DNA of 64,000 nucleotides from JBGPTF01 sp041490445 (GTDB lineage: Bacteria > Acidobacteriota > Terriglobia > Acidiferrales > UBA7541): NCBI GenBank assembly GCA_041490445.1, contig JBGPTF010000016.1, positions 38,074 to 102,073 of the forward strand. Direction: 5' to 3'. Shown here piece after piece: positions 8,151-16,830 of the stretch. Within the stretch, counting starts at the first letter, position 1, and the number at the start of each line of letters is the position of its first letter. The notes under the pieces are model-generated. The model was not told the DNA's origin and did not search any database. It saw only the letters and a list, made by a program, of their open reading frames with translations. Both the position numbers and the translations under genes were made by a program.

Positions 8151-8960
8151 ATGCCCTTCGCTCTCGAACACATCCGCCGGATGCGGGGTGGCGCGCAGGC
8201 CCATCTGCTGCGCTGCCGGGAAGAAAACAGCGAAGATGCGTACTACGTGGTGAAATTCCAGAACAATCCGCAACACGCGCGTGTCCTGGTGAATGAATTG
8301 CTGGGGACGAGTCTGGCGCGACGGCTCGGCCTGCCTGCGGCGATGCCGGCAGTGGTTGAGGTTCGCGCGGAGCTGGTCGAGCGGACGGAAGAGCTGTGCA
8401 TGCAGCTCGGGCGCGGGCGCGCGCCGTGTACGCCCGGTTTGCAGTTCGGCTCGCGGTATCCGGGCGATCCTGCGGAAACCGTCGTCCATGATTTCCTTCC
8501 CGAGGAGCCCCTGCGCGAGGTGGAGAACCTGGCGGACTTCGCGGGGATCCTCGTTTTCGACAAGTGGACCTGCAACACGAATGGCCGTCAGACGATTTTT
8601 CTTCGCGGCACGGCGCGTGCGCGGTATCAGGCGTTGATGATCGACCAGGGCTTCTGCTTCAACGCGGGCGAATGGAATTTTCCCGATGCCCCGTTGCGCG
8701 GGCTCTACGCGCGTAATCGCGTCTACGAATCCGTACGTGGGATGGAATCGTTCGAACCTTGGCTCGACCGGCTCGAGCGCAGGATGACCGAGGCCGTGCT
8801 GGACGAGCTGGCCAGTGAAATCCCGCCTGCCTGGTACGGCTTCGACGCCGACCCGTTGTATCAGATGCTCGAGCAGCTCTTCCGGCGGCGCAAGCGCGTC
8901 CCCGAGCTGCTGCTCGAGGCAAAGAAATCCTATCGCCAACCTTTTCCGAATTGGACGTGA
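8151..8960 (+). CDS. HipA-like kinase (short HipA_2 type)
   Basis: A 269-residue protein resembling the compact HipA-type kinases rather than the 440-residue E. coli HipA. Visible kinase elements are Lys35 in YYVVKF (ATP contact), Asp137 and the Asn142-Thr-Asn144-Gly-Arg-Gln loop (catalytic loop), and Asp165 in MIDQGF (metal binding, equivalent to DFG). It lacks the N-terminal subdomain of classical HipA and no HipB-like DNA-binding gene precedes it. Instead, a DUF3037 gene follows after three bases. The start was placed at 8151, not 46 codons upstream, because the conserved part begins here. Substrate and phenotype are unknown. Confidence 0.8.
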   Translation: MPFALEHIRRMRGGAQAHLLRCREENSEDAYYVVKFQNNPQHARVLVNELLGTSLARRLGLPAAMPAVVEVRAELVERTEELCMQLGRGRAPCTPGLQFGSRYPGDPAETVVHDFLPEEPLREVENLADFAGILVFDKWTCNTNGRQTIFLRGTARARYQALMIDQGFCFNAGEWNFPDAPLRGLYARNRVYESVRGMESFEPWLDRLERRMTEAVLDELASEIPPAWYGFDADPLYQMLEQLFRRRKRVPELLLEAKKSYRQPFPNWT

Positions 8961-8963
8961 GCC

Positions 8964-9770
8964 ATGACCAATGAAAGCTTGAGCACCTTCAGCTATCGCA
9001 TTCTGCGCTACACGCCGAACCTGGTGCGCGATGAGTGGGTGAACATCGGCGTGCTGCTCGAAGACCCGCGCCGCAAACGCCTGACTGCGCGGCTAATCGA
9101 AGAGCCGGGGGAGCTGGCGCGTGTCCGGCGCCTGCATCCCAACGCCGACGAGGATTTGCTGCGAGCGCTGCCGCGCGATTTCGAGACGCAGATCGCCGCG
9201 GCCGGAGCGGAGCCGGCCGCCTATCTCGCGAAGCTCGAGACGACTCTCTCGAACGTGATCCAGATCAGCCCGCAAAAAGCCGTGCTTGGCGAGGACTTCG
9301 GCGCCGAGCTTGACCGGCTCTACCGCGACCATGTCGCGCCGCCGCGCCGGGCCCGCACCGGTCTCTTCGAGAATACTCGCGCGTGGATTCGCACCCGCGT
9401 CAACGATGTTTTCCGCCGCAACCACATTCTTGGGCGGATGGAGCGCGGGGTACGGGTCGAGGCGTACACGCAGCCGGGCGATCCTTTCCGGCTCGATTAC
9501 GGGTATCGCTACAACGGCACGCGCGGCTACCTGCACGCGCTTTCGCTCACGCGCGACCCGGCGCAGGCTAAGGTGCTGGCGTTCACCGCCGGGCGGATCC
9601 GCGAAAAACTACCGGCGACCGAATTCACTGCCGTCACCGACCTCGAGCCACAGCCGGGCAACGACCGGCACCAATTCCTGGCGCGTTTGCTGGCCGAGCA
9701 GAAAATTGACATCGTTCCTGTCGCAAGCCTTGACGCGTTTGCGAATCGCCTGCGCCCGAGATTGCAGTAA
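8964..9770 (+). CDS. DUF3037 domain protein, partner of the HipA-like kinase
   Basis: A 268-residue soluble protein. The N-terminal stretch around YRILRYTPN and EWVNIGVLL (about 10-32) is the hallmark of DUF3037, a family of unknown function. It starts three bases after the kinase stop codon, so the two are almost certainly co-transcribed and probably translationally coupled. I recall this pairing from other genomes, which suggests a functional unit. Whether it works as a toxin-antitoxin-like pair, as a kinase plus target, or in another way cannot be told from sequence. Confidence 0.8.
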   Translation: MTNESLSTFSYRILRYTPNLVRDEWVNIGVLLEDPRRKRLTARLIEEPGELARVRRLHPNADEDLLRALPRDFETQIAAAGAEPAAYLAKLETTLSNVIQISPQKAVLGEDFGAELDRLYRDHVAPPRRARTGLFENTRAWIRTRVNDVFRRNHILGRMERGVRVEAYTQPGDPFRLDYGYRYNGTRGYLHALSLTRDPAQAKVLAFTAGRIREKLPATEFTAVTDLEPQPGNDRHQFLARLLAEQKIDIVPVASLDAFANRLRPRLQ

Positions 9771-9783
9771 GAACGGAATCAAC

Positions 9784-9801
9784 CACAGAGGGCACAGAGG
9801 A
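9784..9801 (+). repeat. Tandem 9-nt CACAGAGG repeat in an intergenic region
   Basis: Two copies of CACAGAGG(G/A) lie in tandem, followed by CACAT. This resembles a dispersed ACCACAGAGGNCACAGAGG intergenic repeat that I recall from many environmental genomes. The gap 9771-9997 between the DUF3037 gene and the convergent E2 gene holds nothing else I can support. Confidence 0.35.
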
Positions 9802-9997
9802 CACATAGCACGCGAAGATCTGAAGTACAGGCTGAGGCGAGTCTGGAGCGTCAGCACTCCTGCGAGAGGATTCGATGCGCGCGAAGGATCTCAACCAAAC
9901 TTGGTTGGCGCCGAGCGCGTCTCCACACCAGCCCGCGTGCCATCCAAGCTTTTAACTTTGCACTCTTAATTTTCGGCTATTAAACGATAGCTCTCGG

Positions 9998-11347
9998 CTA
10001 CAAGATCTCCTCGCTCCAGTTCTCGAGGATGGACTTTACCTTGCCCATGAATTGGTGCGCGATGGCGCCGTCCACCACGCGGTGGTCATAACTCAGCGTG
10101 AGATAAACCATCGAGCGGATGGCAATCGCGTCGTTGATCACTACCGGCCGCTTCTGAATCGTGCCCAGGCCGAGGATCGCCACATTCGGCTGATTGATCA
10201 CCGGCAGGCCCATCAGGCCGCCAAAGACGCCCGGATTCGTGATGGAGAAGGTGGACTCGAGCACTTCCTCGGGCTTGAGCTTCTTCGACCGCGCGCGCTC
10301 CGCAAGATCGTTGATCGTCCTCTGGATGCCGAGAAAATTCTTCTCTTCCGCGTTTTTCACCACCGGCACAATCAAGCCCCAATCGAGCGCCACGGCAATT
10401 CCGATGTTGCACTCGCGGTGCAGCACGACGTTCGTGCCGTCCACGGAGGCATTCACGGTCGGGAACGCGCGCAGCCCTTCGACGGCGGCGCGCACAAAAA
10501 ACGGCATGAAGCTGAGCTTTGCGCCGGTCGTGGCCTGGAATTCGTCCTTCATCTTCGAGCGCAGCACGGCGATGCCGGTGACGTCGGCCTCGTCGATGGA
10601 ATAGACGTGCGGCGAGACGCGCTTCGAGAGCACCATGTGCTCCGCGATTTTCTGCCGCATCACGCTCATCGGCTGCACATCGTAATGGCCGAAGTACATC
10701 CGCTCGCGCGGCACGGCCGTCTCGATCGTCGCGTGCGCCGCTGCGCCTCCGGTAGCGGGCACCGCTGCCGAAGTTGCACCGGCAGCCGGGCGCGCGCCGC
10801 CGGATTCGACGAACGCCAGAATATCCTTCTTGCTGATTCGCCCGCCGGCGCCGGTGCCCGGCACCCGCGAAAGGTCAACGCCCTGCTCGCGTGCGATTCG
10901 CCGCACGAGTGGTGAACTGTGAATCTTGTCTCCGTCCCTGTGGGGAGCGGCAACCGGGGCTGCGGTGGCTACGGGCGCCGGGCGCGGCGCCGGAGCAGCC
11001 GCTGGCGCGGGCTTCGCGGCGGGCGCTTCGGACTTTGCCGCCGCAGGGGCCGGGGCGGGCGGTGACGGCGCAGCCTTTGCTGGCGCAGGCGCCCCAGCGG
11101 CAACAGCTCCGTTCGCGTCAATCACGGCGACAACAGTCTGGATCGGGACGGTCTGCCCTTCGGAGACCTTGATTTCCTTCAGCACGCCTGCCGCGGGGGA
11201 CGGGATTTCCGCGTCCACCTTGTCCGTCGAAATCTCGAAGAGCGGCTCGTCGCGCTCGACCTTGTCACCCGGCTTCTTGAGCCACTTTGTGATGGTGCCT
11301 TCAAAAATGCTTTCCCCCATCTGGGGCATAATCACGTCAACCGGCAT
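9998..11347 (-). CDS. pdhC: Dihydrolipoamide acyltransferase, E2 component of a 2-oxoacid dehydrogenase
   Basis: A 449-residue E2. One lipoyl domain (1-76) carries the lipoylated Lys43 in the STDKVDAEIPSP motif. An Ala/Pro-rich linker (80-140) leads to a peripheral subunit-binding domain (about 145-185). The C-terminal catalytic domain has the active-site His in LSYDHRVVDG near residue 420. It is the last gene of the lpdA-lipB-E1alpha-E1beta-E2 operon and starts 20 bases after E1beta with a GAGGAG ribosome site. One lipoyl domain is usual for branched-chain and many bacterial pyruvate E2s, so the substrate (pyruvate or branched-chain 2-oxoacids) is not settled; pdhC is a provisional symbol. 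Confidence 0.88.
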   Translation of the reverse strand: MPVDVIMPQMGESIFEGTITKWLKKPGDKVERDEPLFEISTDKVDAEIPSPAAGVLKEIKVSEGQTVPIQTVVAVIDANGAVAAGAPAPAKAAPSPPAPAPAAAKSEAPAAKPAPAAAPAPRPAPVATAAPVAAPHRDGDKIHSSPLVRRIAREQGVDLSRVPGTGAGGRISKKDILAFVESGGARPAAGATSAAVPATGGAAAHATIETAVPRERMYFGHYDVQPMSVMRQKIAEHMVLSKRVSPHVYSIDEADVTGIAVLRSKMKDEFQATTGAKLSFMPFFVRAAVEGLRAFPTVNASVDGTNVVLHRECNIGIAVALDWGLIVPVVKNAEEKNFLGIQRTINDLAERARSKKLKPEEVLESTFSITNPGVFGGLMGLPVINQPNVAILGLGTIQKRPVVINDAIAIRSMVYLTLSYDHRVVDGAIAHQFMGKVKSILENWSEEIL

Positions 11348-11367
11348 ACGATTTTCTCCTCAAGCTC

Positions 11368-12342
11368 TCAATATTTTGCCAATTCGCGCGCCGCGGCCGC
11401 AACCTTCTCGGCGTTCGGCCGAAACCGCTCTTCGAGCGGCGGCGCATACGGCACGGGCGTGTCGAGCGCGGTGACGCGCAGGATCGGCCCGTCCAAATCC
11501 TCAAACGCCTCTTCGCACACGACCGCGGCAATTTCTCCTGCAATGCCGCCCGTACGCGTGTCTTCGTGCACCACGAGCAGCTTGTTCGTCTTCTTTACCG
11601 ACGCGACAATGGTTTCCCGGTCGAGCGGCACCAGTGTGCGCAGGTCCACAACCTCGGCATCAATACCTTCTTTTTCGAGTTGCGCGGCGGCTTCGAGCGA
11701 CGTGTGCATCATCGCTGCGTAGGTGACGATCGTCAGGTCCTTTCCTTCCCTGCGCACGATCGCTTTCCCCAGCGGCACGGTGTATTCCTCCGTCGGCAGA
11801 TCTTCCTTGATTCGGCGATACAGGAACTTGTGCTCGAAGAAAAGCACCGGATTGTTGTCGCGAATCGCGGACTTCAGCAGTCCCTTCGCATCGTAGGGCG
11901 TCGCCGGATACACCACTTTCAATCCCGGCGTGTGCACGAAATACATTTCCGGGTTGGCGGAATGGAACGGCCCGCCGTGCACGCCGCCGCCGGACGGCCC
12001 CCGGATCACCATCGGCACCGGCGCGCCCCAGCGGTAATGCGACTTCGCCACGAAATTCGTGATCTGGTTGAAGCAGCAGGCAATGAAATCAATGAACTGC
12101 ATTTCAGCCACCGGCCGCAGGCCGAGGTAGCCCATCCCCACCGCCGCGCCGATGATGGCCGTCTCGCTGATCGGCGTGTCGATCACGCGCTCCCAGCCGA
12201 AGCGTTCCAGCAGGCCTTCCGTTACCTTGAACGCGCCGCCATAGACGCCGATATCCTCTCCGAGCGCGACGACTGCCGGGTCGCGGTCCATCTCTTCAAA
12301 GAGCGCCTGGCGGATCGCCTCGAGCATCGTGACCGGGGCCAT
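11368..12342 (-). CDS. pdhB: 2-oxoacid dehydrogenase E1 component, beta subunit
   Basis: A 324-residue transketolase-like beta subunit, the usual length. The N-terminal TMLEAIRQAL stretch, the GEDIG motif (28-32), the DTPISE segment and the C-terminal GGIAGEIAA region are typical of the family. With the alpha subunit it forms the TPP-dependent heterotetramer that decarboxylates the 2-oxoacid and transfers the acyl group to E2 lipoyl-lysine. The ATG lies two bases after the stop codon of E1alpha, which points to translational coupling and fixed stoichiometry. Confidence 0.88.
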   Translation of the reverse strand: MAPVTMLEAIRQALFEEMDRDPAVVALGEDIGVYGGAFKVTEGLLERFGWERVIDTPISETAIIGAAVGMGYLGLRPVAEMQFIDFIACCFNQITNFVAKSHYRWGAPVPMVIRGPSGGGVHGGPFHSANPEMYFVHTPGLKVVYPATPYDAKGLLKSAIRDNNPVLFFEHKFLYRRIKEDLPTEEYTVPLGKAIVRREGKDLTIVTYAAMMHTSLEAAAQLEKEGIDAEVVDLRTLVPLDRETIVASVKKTNKLLVVHEDTRTGGIAGEIAAVVCEEAFEDLDGPILRVTALDTPVPYAPPLEERFRPNAEKVAAAARELAKY

Positions 12343-12344
12343 CG

Positions 12345-13613
12345 CTATCGCCTCCCCTTCGTCGCGCGCGCGGCGGCTTTGGCAGGCTTCGGTTTTGCAG
12401 CCGGCTTCGTGGCAGCCTTCGCCACCGGCTTTGCTTTCGGTGGCCGCGAGCCATCGGCGCCGTTGCCACTGGCCGCGACAGCGGCCGGACGGGCTTCCGG
12501 CACCGGCTGTTCGAGCCCGCCGAAATCTTCAACCGTCCATTCGGCCTTCACGCTCGACTTCGGCGGCATCACTTCCGCCTTCGGGCGTTTCCAATCCGCC
12601 TCAATGGTGTGGCAGCCTTCGCAGAAGACGCCCTGCTCGGCCAGCTCGGGCGGCGGCATCGGCGACTCCTCGGCGAACTTCTGGTCGCCGTCAAGCAGTC
12701 GTTCGATACTGGCTTCCATCTCTGCCTTTTTCTTCGCGTCCCACAGTTTGTTCGCGGTCAGATACTTCTCGAACTCGGCGATCGGATCGCGGCCCTTCCA
12801 GTACGCGAACATTTCTTTCGGGACGTACTCGGCCGGATCGTGCTGCGCGTGGCCCTTCATGCGCATCGTCTTCACTTCGACGAGCACCGGCCCATCGCCC
12901 GCGCGGCAGCGCTCGACGGCCTCCTTCGCGGTTTGATACACGGCCACGACGTCGTTTCCGTCGGCGATCACGCCGGGAATTCCGTAGGCCTTCGCTCGGT
13001 CGGCCAGGTCACGAATCGGCACCTGCCGCCGCACCGGCGTCGAATAAGCCCACTGATTGTTCTCGACGACCAGAACGAGCGGCGCGCGCTGCGTCGCGGC
13101 GAAGTTCAAGCCTTCGTGAAACGCGCCGGTGGAGGAACCCCCATCGCCGATCCATGTCATCGCCACGATTCGCTGGCCCAGGTAACGCCCTGCCATCGCC
13201 ACACCGGTCATGACGGGAATCAGGTCGCCGAGCATCGAGATGGGCGAAACCACGTGGCGCACCTTCAGGTCGCCAAAGTGGCTGGTGCCGTCCTTGCCCA
13301 GCGTGGGAGCGGTGTAGCGCGCCATGTGCTGCGTGAAGATGTCGCGCGGAGGAATGCCCTTCACGAGCAGCGCGCCGATGTTGCGGATCATGGGAGCGAG
13401 CCAGTCGTGTTTTTCGAGAGCGTAGGCCGTGCCGACCGATGTGGCCTCCTGTCCCAGGCTGGAATACAGCCCGCCAACGATCTTGTTCTGGCGGAACAGC
13501 CGCACCATGCGCTCTTCGAGCGAGCGGTTGAGCCGCATGTAGTAATAGAGCTCGAGATGCTGCTCGCGCGTGAGCGGATATTTGTTTCCGTTTCTTGCGG
13601 CGTTCGATGCCAT
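12345..13613 (-). CDS. pdhA: 2-oxoacid dehydrogenase E1 component, alpha subunit, with a C-terminal extension
   Basis: A 422-residue alpha subunit. The TPP motif is present: GDGGSSTGAFHEG followed by VVENNQWAYST, about residues 163-205. The regulatory-loop region TMRMKGHAQHDP follows. The catalytic part ends near residue 345. The remaining 75 or so residues are not part of the usual fold: a short segment, then a low-complexity tail of Ala, Lys and Pro (about 375-422) rich in positive charge. It is preceded by lipB (2-base gap) and followed by E1beta (2-base gap). The tail may help assembly with E2 or be disordered; this is inference. Confidence 0.88.
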   Translation of the reverse strand: MASNAARNGNKYPLTREQHLELYYYMRLNRSLEERMVRLFRQNKIVGGLYSSLGQEATSVGTAYALEKHDWLAPMIRNIGALLVKGIPPRDIFTQHMARYTAPTLGKDGTSHFGDLKVRHVVSPISMLGDLIPVMTGVAMAGRYLGQRIVAMTWIGDGGSSTGAFHEGLNFAATQRAPLVLVVENNQWAYSTPVRRQVPIRDLADRAKAYGIPGVIADGNDVVAVYQTAKEAVERCRAGDGPVLVEVKTMRMKGHAQHDPAEYVPKEMFAYWKGRDPIAEFEKYLTANKLWDAKKKAEMEASIERLLDGDQKFAEESPMPPPELAEQGVFCEGCHTIEADWKRPKAEVMPPKSSVKAEWTVEDFGGLEQPVPEARPAAVAASGNGADGSRPPKAKPVAKAATKPAAKPKPAKAAARATKGRR

Positions 13614-13615
13614 CG

Positions 13616-14362
13616 TCAGACCTCGGCCGGCGCGAGCAGGGCCGGCTCTTCGTGCGCGCGCAGTTGCTCTTCCAGCGTGCCGAGCGTGATCGTTTGCATG
13701 TCCCGTCCGAAGATCTCGCCCAGATGCGCGACGATTCGCGGCGCAACTTCCTCGCGGCGCACGACCCGTCCAAGCAGCCGCTCGAGCGACGTGGGCCGCT
13801 TATCCGGAATCCCGCACGGAACGATCAAATCAAAATAGCGCAGATCGGTTGAGACATTGTAGGCGAAACCGTGCGAGGTGACCCACCGGCTGAGATGAAC
13901 CCCGATTGCGGCGAGCTTTTCCGGTGCGTCGCCGGGCATTTCCACCCACACGCCGGTCAGTCCGGGCTGTCGCGTCGCGGTCACGCCGCATTCAGCGGTA
14001 GCGCGAATCATGGCCTCCTCGAGCTGGCGGACGTACCAGGCCACGTCGCGGCGAATCTCGGCAAGAAGCAGGATCGGGTACCCGACAATTTGTCCGGGGC
14101 CGTGATAGGTGATGTCGCCGCCGCGGTCGGTCGAATAAAATTCGACGTTCATCTGTTGGAGAAGGTGATCCGAGGCGCGCAGATGTTCGCGCTTGCCGTT
14201 GCGCCCGAGGGTGATGACGTGGGGATGCTCGCACAGAAGGAGCACATCCGGGATGTGGCCGGCCTTGCGCGCCGAGACGAGCCGCTGCTGCAGGTCATAG
14301 GCGCGCGCGTACGGCACCAACCCCAGCGCAACGACCCAGCAAGTTCTTGCAGATTCCGTCAC
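13616..14362 (-). CDS. lipB: Octanoyl-[acyl carrier protein]:protein octanoyltransferase
   Basis: A 248-residue LipB, which moves octanoyl groups from acyl carrier protein to lipoyl domains before LipA inserts sulfur. The RGGDITYHGPGQ motif is at 80-91. The acyl-thioester cysteine is Cys183 in IVPCGIPDK and the conserved lysine is Lys149 before AAIG. The gene uses GTG with AGGGGA just upstream. Its place between lpdA and the E1/E2 genes means the lipoylation enzyme is made together with its substrate E2. lipA is not in the window. Confidence 0.92.
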   Translation of the reverse strand: MTESARTCWVVALGLVPYARAYDLQQRLVSARKAGHIPDVLLLCEHPHVITLGRNGKREHLRASDHLLQQMNVEFYSTDRGGDITYHGPGQIVGYPILLLAEIRRDVAWYVRQLEEAMIRATAECGVTATRQPGLTGVWVEMPGDAPEKLAAIGVHLSRWVTSHGFAYNVSTDLRYFDLIVPCGIPDKRPTSLERLLGRVVRREEVAPRIVAHLGEIFGRDMQTITLGTLEEQLRAHEEPALLAPAEV

Positions 14363-14391
14363 GACTTCCCCTGCGAGACTTCCCCGCCCGC

Positions 14392-15789
14392 TCAGGCGTT
14401 GATCGAAAGGCCGCGCACCGCGTTGAAAGCGTCGCCCATCGCTTCCCAGATCGTGGGGTGCGCGTGGATCGTGAACATCATGTCATCCAGCGTGGCTTCC
14501 AGGCCAATCGCCGCCACCGGCTCGGCCAGAATTTCCGTCGCCTGCGGCCCGATCGCGTGCACGCCCAGGATCTCACCGTACTTTTCATCCGCGACCACTT
14601 TGATGAATCCTTCGTGATGCCCGATGATCGACGCCTTGCTGTTCCCGGCGAATGGGAACTTGCCCGTCTTCACCTGATACCCCGCCTCGCGCGCCTGTTT
14701 TTCCGTCAGGCCGATCGAGCCGATTTGCGGCTCGCAGTAGGTGGCGCCCGGGCAGCGCCGCCGGTCGAATTCCGGCACCGGCTTCCCTGCCATCTTCCCC
14801 ACAGCGATGATGCCCTCCATGGAAGCGGCGTGCGCGAGCTGCGGCAGGCCCGCCACGATGTCGCCGATCGCGTAGAGCCTCGGCTCGTCCGTTTCCAGGT
14901 ACGGCCCCGCATGAATAAAACCATGCTCGACCTTCGCTCTGGTCTTTTCCAGGCCAAGGTTTTCCGTCATCGGACGGCGGCCCACGGCGATCAAAATCTT
15001 CTCCGCCACAATCGTCTGCGACTTGCCCGCCTTATCTTTGAACACGACGCTGGCGCCCTTCGCGTCTTTCTTCACCGATTCGACGTTCGCCTCGGTCTCG
15101 ATGCGAATTCCCTTTTTCCGGAAGGCCTTGGCAAGCTCGGCGGCGATCTCTTCGTCCTCCAGCGGCACGATCGTGGGGAGCATCTCGAGCAGCGTCACCT
15201 CGGCGCCGAAGCTGCGGTAGATGGAGGCGAATTCGACGCCAACCGCACCGCTGCCGACAACCACGAGCGACTTCGGAATGCCGGACGGCGTGAGCATTCC
15301 CCGATTGCTCAGAATCGTCTTCTCGTCAATTATCACGCCGGGGATGGACCGCGCCTCGGAGCCGGTGGCAAGCAGCGTGTGCGTGGTCTCGATCTCGGTG
15401 ATCTTTCCGTTTTTCTCGACGGCCACGCGGCCCGGCCCGGCAATTCGTCCCCAGCCGGTGATGCTCTCCACCTTGTTCTTCTTGAAAAGGAACTCGATGC
15501 CTTTCGAATGTTTCTTAACGATCTTGTCCTTGCGCGCGAGGATCGCTTCCCAGTTCACCTTGCAATCCTTCACGCTAAAGCCGAATTCCTCGGCATTCTT
15601 GAAACTCTCGTAGAGTTCAGCGTGATGCAGCAGGACCTTCGTGGGAATGCAGCCGACATGCAGGCAGGTGCCGCCGAGAAAGCCGTCTTTTTCGACCACC
15701 ACCGTCTTCAGGCCCCATTGCGCGGCGCGAATGGCCGCCACGTAGCCGCCCGGTCCGCTGCCGATGATCACAAGATCGTATTTGGCCAA
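14392..15789 (-). CDS. lpdA: Dihydrolipoyl dehydrogenase (E3)
   Basis: The flavoprotein that reoxidises dihydrolipoyl groups with NAD+. I place the start at a TTG (15787-15789) giving 465 residues, the family's normal size. It has a GGGGGAGGAG ribosome site three bases upstream, and the FAD dinucleotide-binding motif GSGPGG then falls at residues 10-15. The longer frame adds 48 residues with no similarity. The redox cysteines are Cys42 and Cys47 in GGTCLHVGCIP. The NAD-binding GSGAVG motif follows, and the C-terminal HAHPT-x3-E dyad that completes the partner active site is present. It is the first gene of the 2-oxoacid dehydrogenase operon. Confidence 0.9.
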   Translation of the reverse strand: MAKYDLVIIGSGPGGYVAAIRAAQWGLKTVVVEKDGFLGGTCLHVGCIPTKVLLHHAELYESFKNAEEFGFSVKDCKVNWEAILARKDKIVKKHSKGIEFLFKKNKVESITGWGRIAGPGRVAVEKNGKITEIETTHTLLATGSEARSIPGVIIDEKTILSNRGMLTPSGIPKSLVVVGSGAVGVEFASIYRSFGAEVTLLEMLPTIVPLEDEEIAAELAKAFRKKGIRIETEANVESVKKDAKGASVVFKDKAGKSQTIVAEKILIAVGRRPMTENLGLEKTRAKVEHGFIHAGPYLETDEPRLYAIGDIVAGLPQLAHAASMEGIIAVGKMAGKPVPEFDRRRCPGATYCEPQIGSIGLTEKQAREAGYQVKTGKFPFAGNSKASIIGHHEGFIKVVADEKYGEILGVHAIGPQATEILAEPVAAIGLEATLDDMMFTIHAHPTIWEAMGDAFNAVRGLSINA

Positions 15790-16150
15790 CTGCTCCTCCC
15801 CCGCGGGCCCGCCACCCGCCCCGCCGACGCGGATGAATGCCAATGGAAAGCGGAGAGCCGGGATGCCTTTCTGCGCGGCCCGTCCGATGTTGTGCGAAAA
15901 ATGAATTCTACCAGCCGCACCGACGGGCCGCAACTAGGCGCGGCCGGCTCGCAGTGTGCGCATTCCTCGGGGCGCAACTACAGGCGATTCGAAACGAACG
16001 CGGCAACGATCACATCGAATACGGTGCGCGAGGGAGGAGACCAGGTCCCCGGGACGCGCGGACCCGCGCGGCGGCGTGAGAATGATTGAAAGCGCCGCGC
16101 GTAATGTAGCCGCCTGCAAAATCCATTTCGCACACGCGGCGTTGCTTCGA

Positions 16151-16179
16151 TTGACAATGCCTCGCTGCGTCTGTAAAAT
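16151..16179 (+). promoter_or_regulatory. Near-consensus sigma-70 promoter of the DksA/TraR-type gene
   Basis: TTGACA (16151-16156), exactly 17 bases, TAAAAT (16174-16179). The 47-base leader before the DksA-type gene contains a possible 8-codon upstream frame, ATG at 16189 to TAG at 16215, out of frame with the main gene. The rest of the divergent spacer 15790-16150 holds no gene; the lpdA promoter must lie there but I could not place it. Confidence 0.75.
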
Positions 16180-16225
16180 CGCCGGTTTATGGACAGGCCA
16201 AAGTGCTTGCCTTAGGGACTCCGGG

Positions 16226-16579
16226 ATGGATAAGAAGCGACTCGACTATTACAGGAAGAAGCTGACGGCCCGGCGGGAGGATCTGCTGAAGGCAATCGCC
16301 CGCACCGAGCAGGAAGGCCGCGAGGCCGATGAGGACCCCACTGTGGACCTCGCCGACAAGGCGGCGAATTCCTACACCAAAGAGTTTCTCTTCGGTCAGA
16401 CGCATAACGACCGCACCCTGCTCCAGCTCATCGACGAAGCGCTCGAGCGAATCAGAGAGGGCACCTTCGGCGAATGCGCCCAGTGCCACGAAGAGATGCA
16501 ACAGAAGCGCATCGAGGCTGTACCCTGGGCACGCCACTGCCTCGCCTGTCAGGAAAAGCAGGAACAGGGCATCTTGTAG
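16226..16579 (+). CDS. DksA/TraR-family zinc finger protein
   Basis: A 117-residue protein with a helical N-terminal half and a C4 zinc finger near the C terminus (Cys84-x2-Cys87 and Cys105-x2-Cys108). This is the layout of DksA/TraR proteins, which enter the RNA polymerase secondary channel and modulate initiation. The coiled coil has DEDPTVDLAD around residues 35-44. The Asp pair expected at the DksA tip is therefore plausible but not certain. The start at 16226 sits after the promoter; a longer frame to 15956 crosses the promoter and is rejected. The equivalent of a stringent-response cofactor is likely, but the exact subtype is uncertain. Confidence 0.85.
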   Translation: MDKKRLDYYRKKLTARREDLLKAIARTEQEGREADEDPTVDLADKAANSYTKEFLFGQTHNDRTLLQLIDEALERIREGTFGECAQCHEEMQQKRIEAVPWARHCLACQEKQEQGIL

Positions 16580-16830
16580 CCTTTCCCCTACCCCAGGAAC
16601 CTGCGGTCGGTTCCCGCTCCTCATAGCAAGACCTGCCGTATGTATCACGAGGCGGCCCGCGTCCCGTTTGGCCCCGTGTCGCCTCGCGCAAACCTTAGAC
16701 GCCGGGGCGCCCGATCCCGTCGTGCCCTCCGCACTCCGTAAAAATGTGGCGAATCCTGTCTTCGCTTTCTTTTTAGCGGCGAATGCGGTAGCGTAGCCTG
16801 GCCATTTCTCTTTCGGTTAACCACACATCC

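Noticed and set aside
14347..16089. A 580-codon plus-strand frame
   Set aside because: Antisense to lpdA across its full length; lpdA has complete motifs on the other strand.
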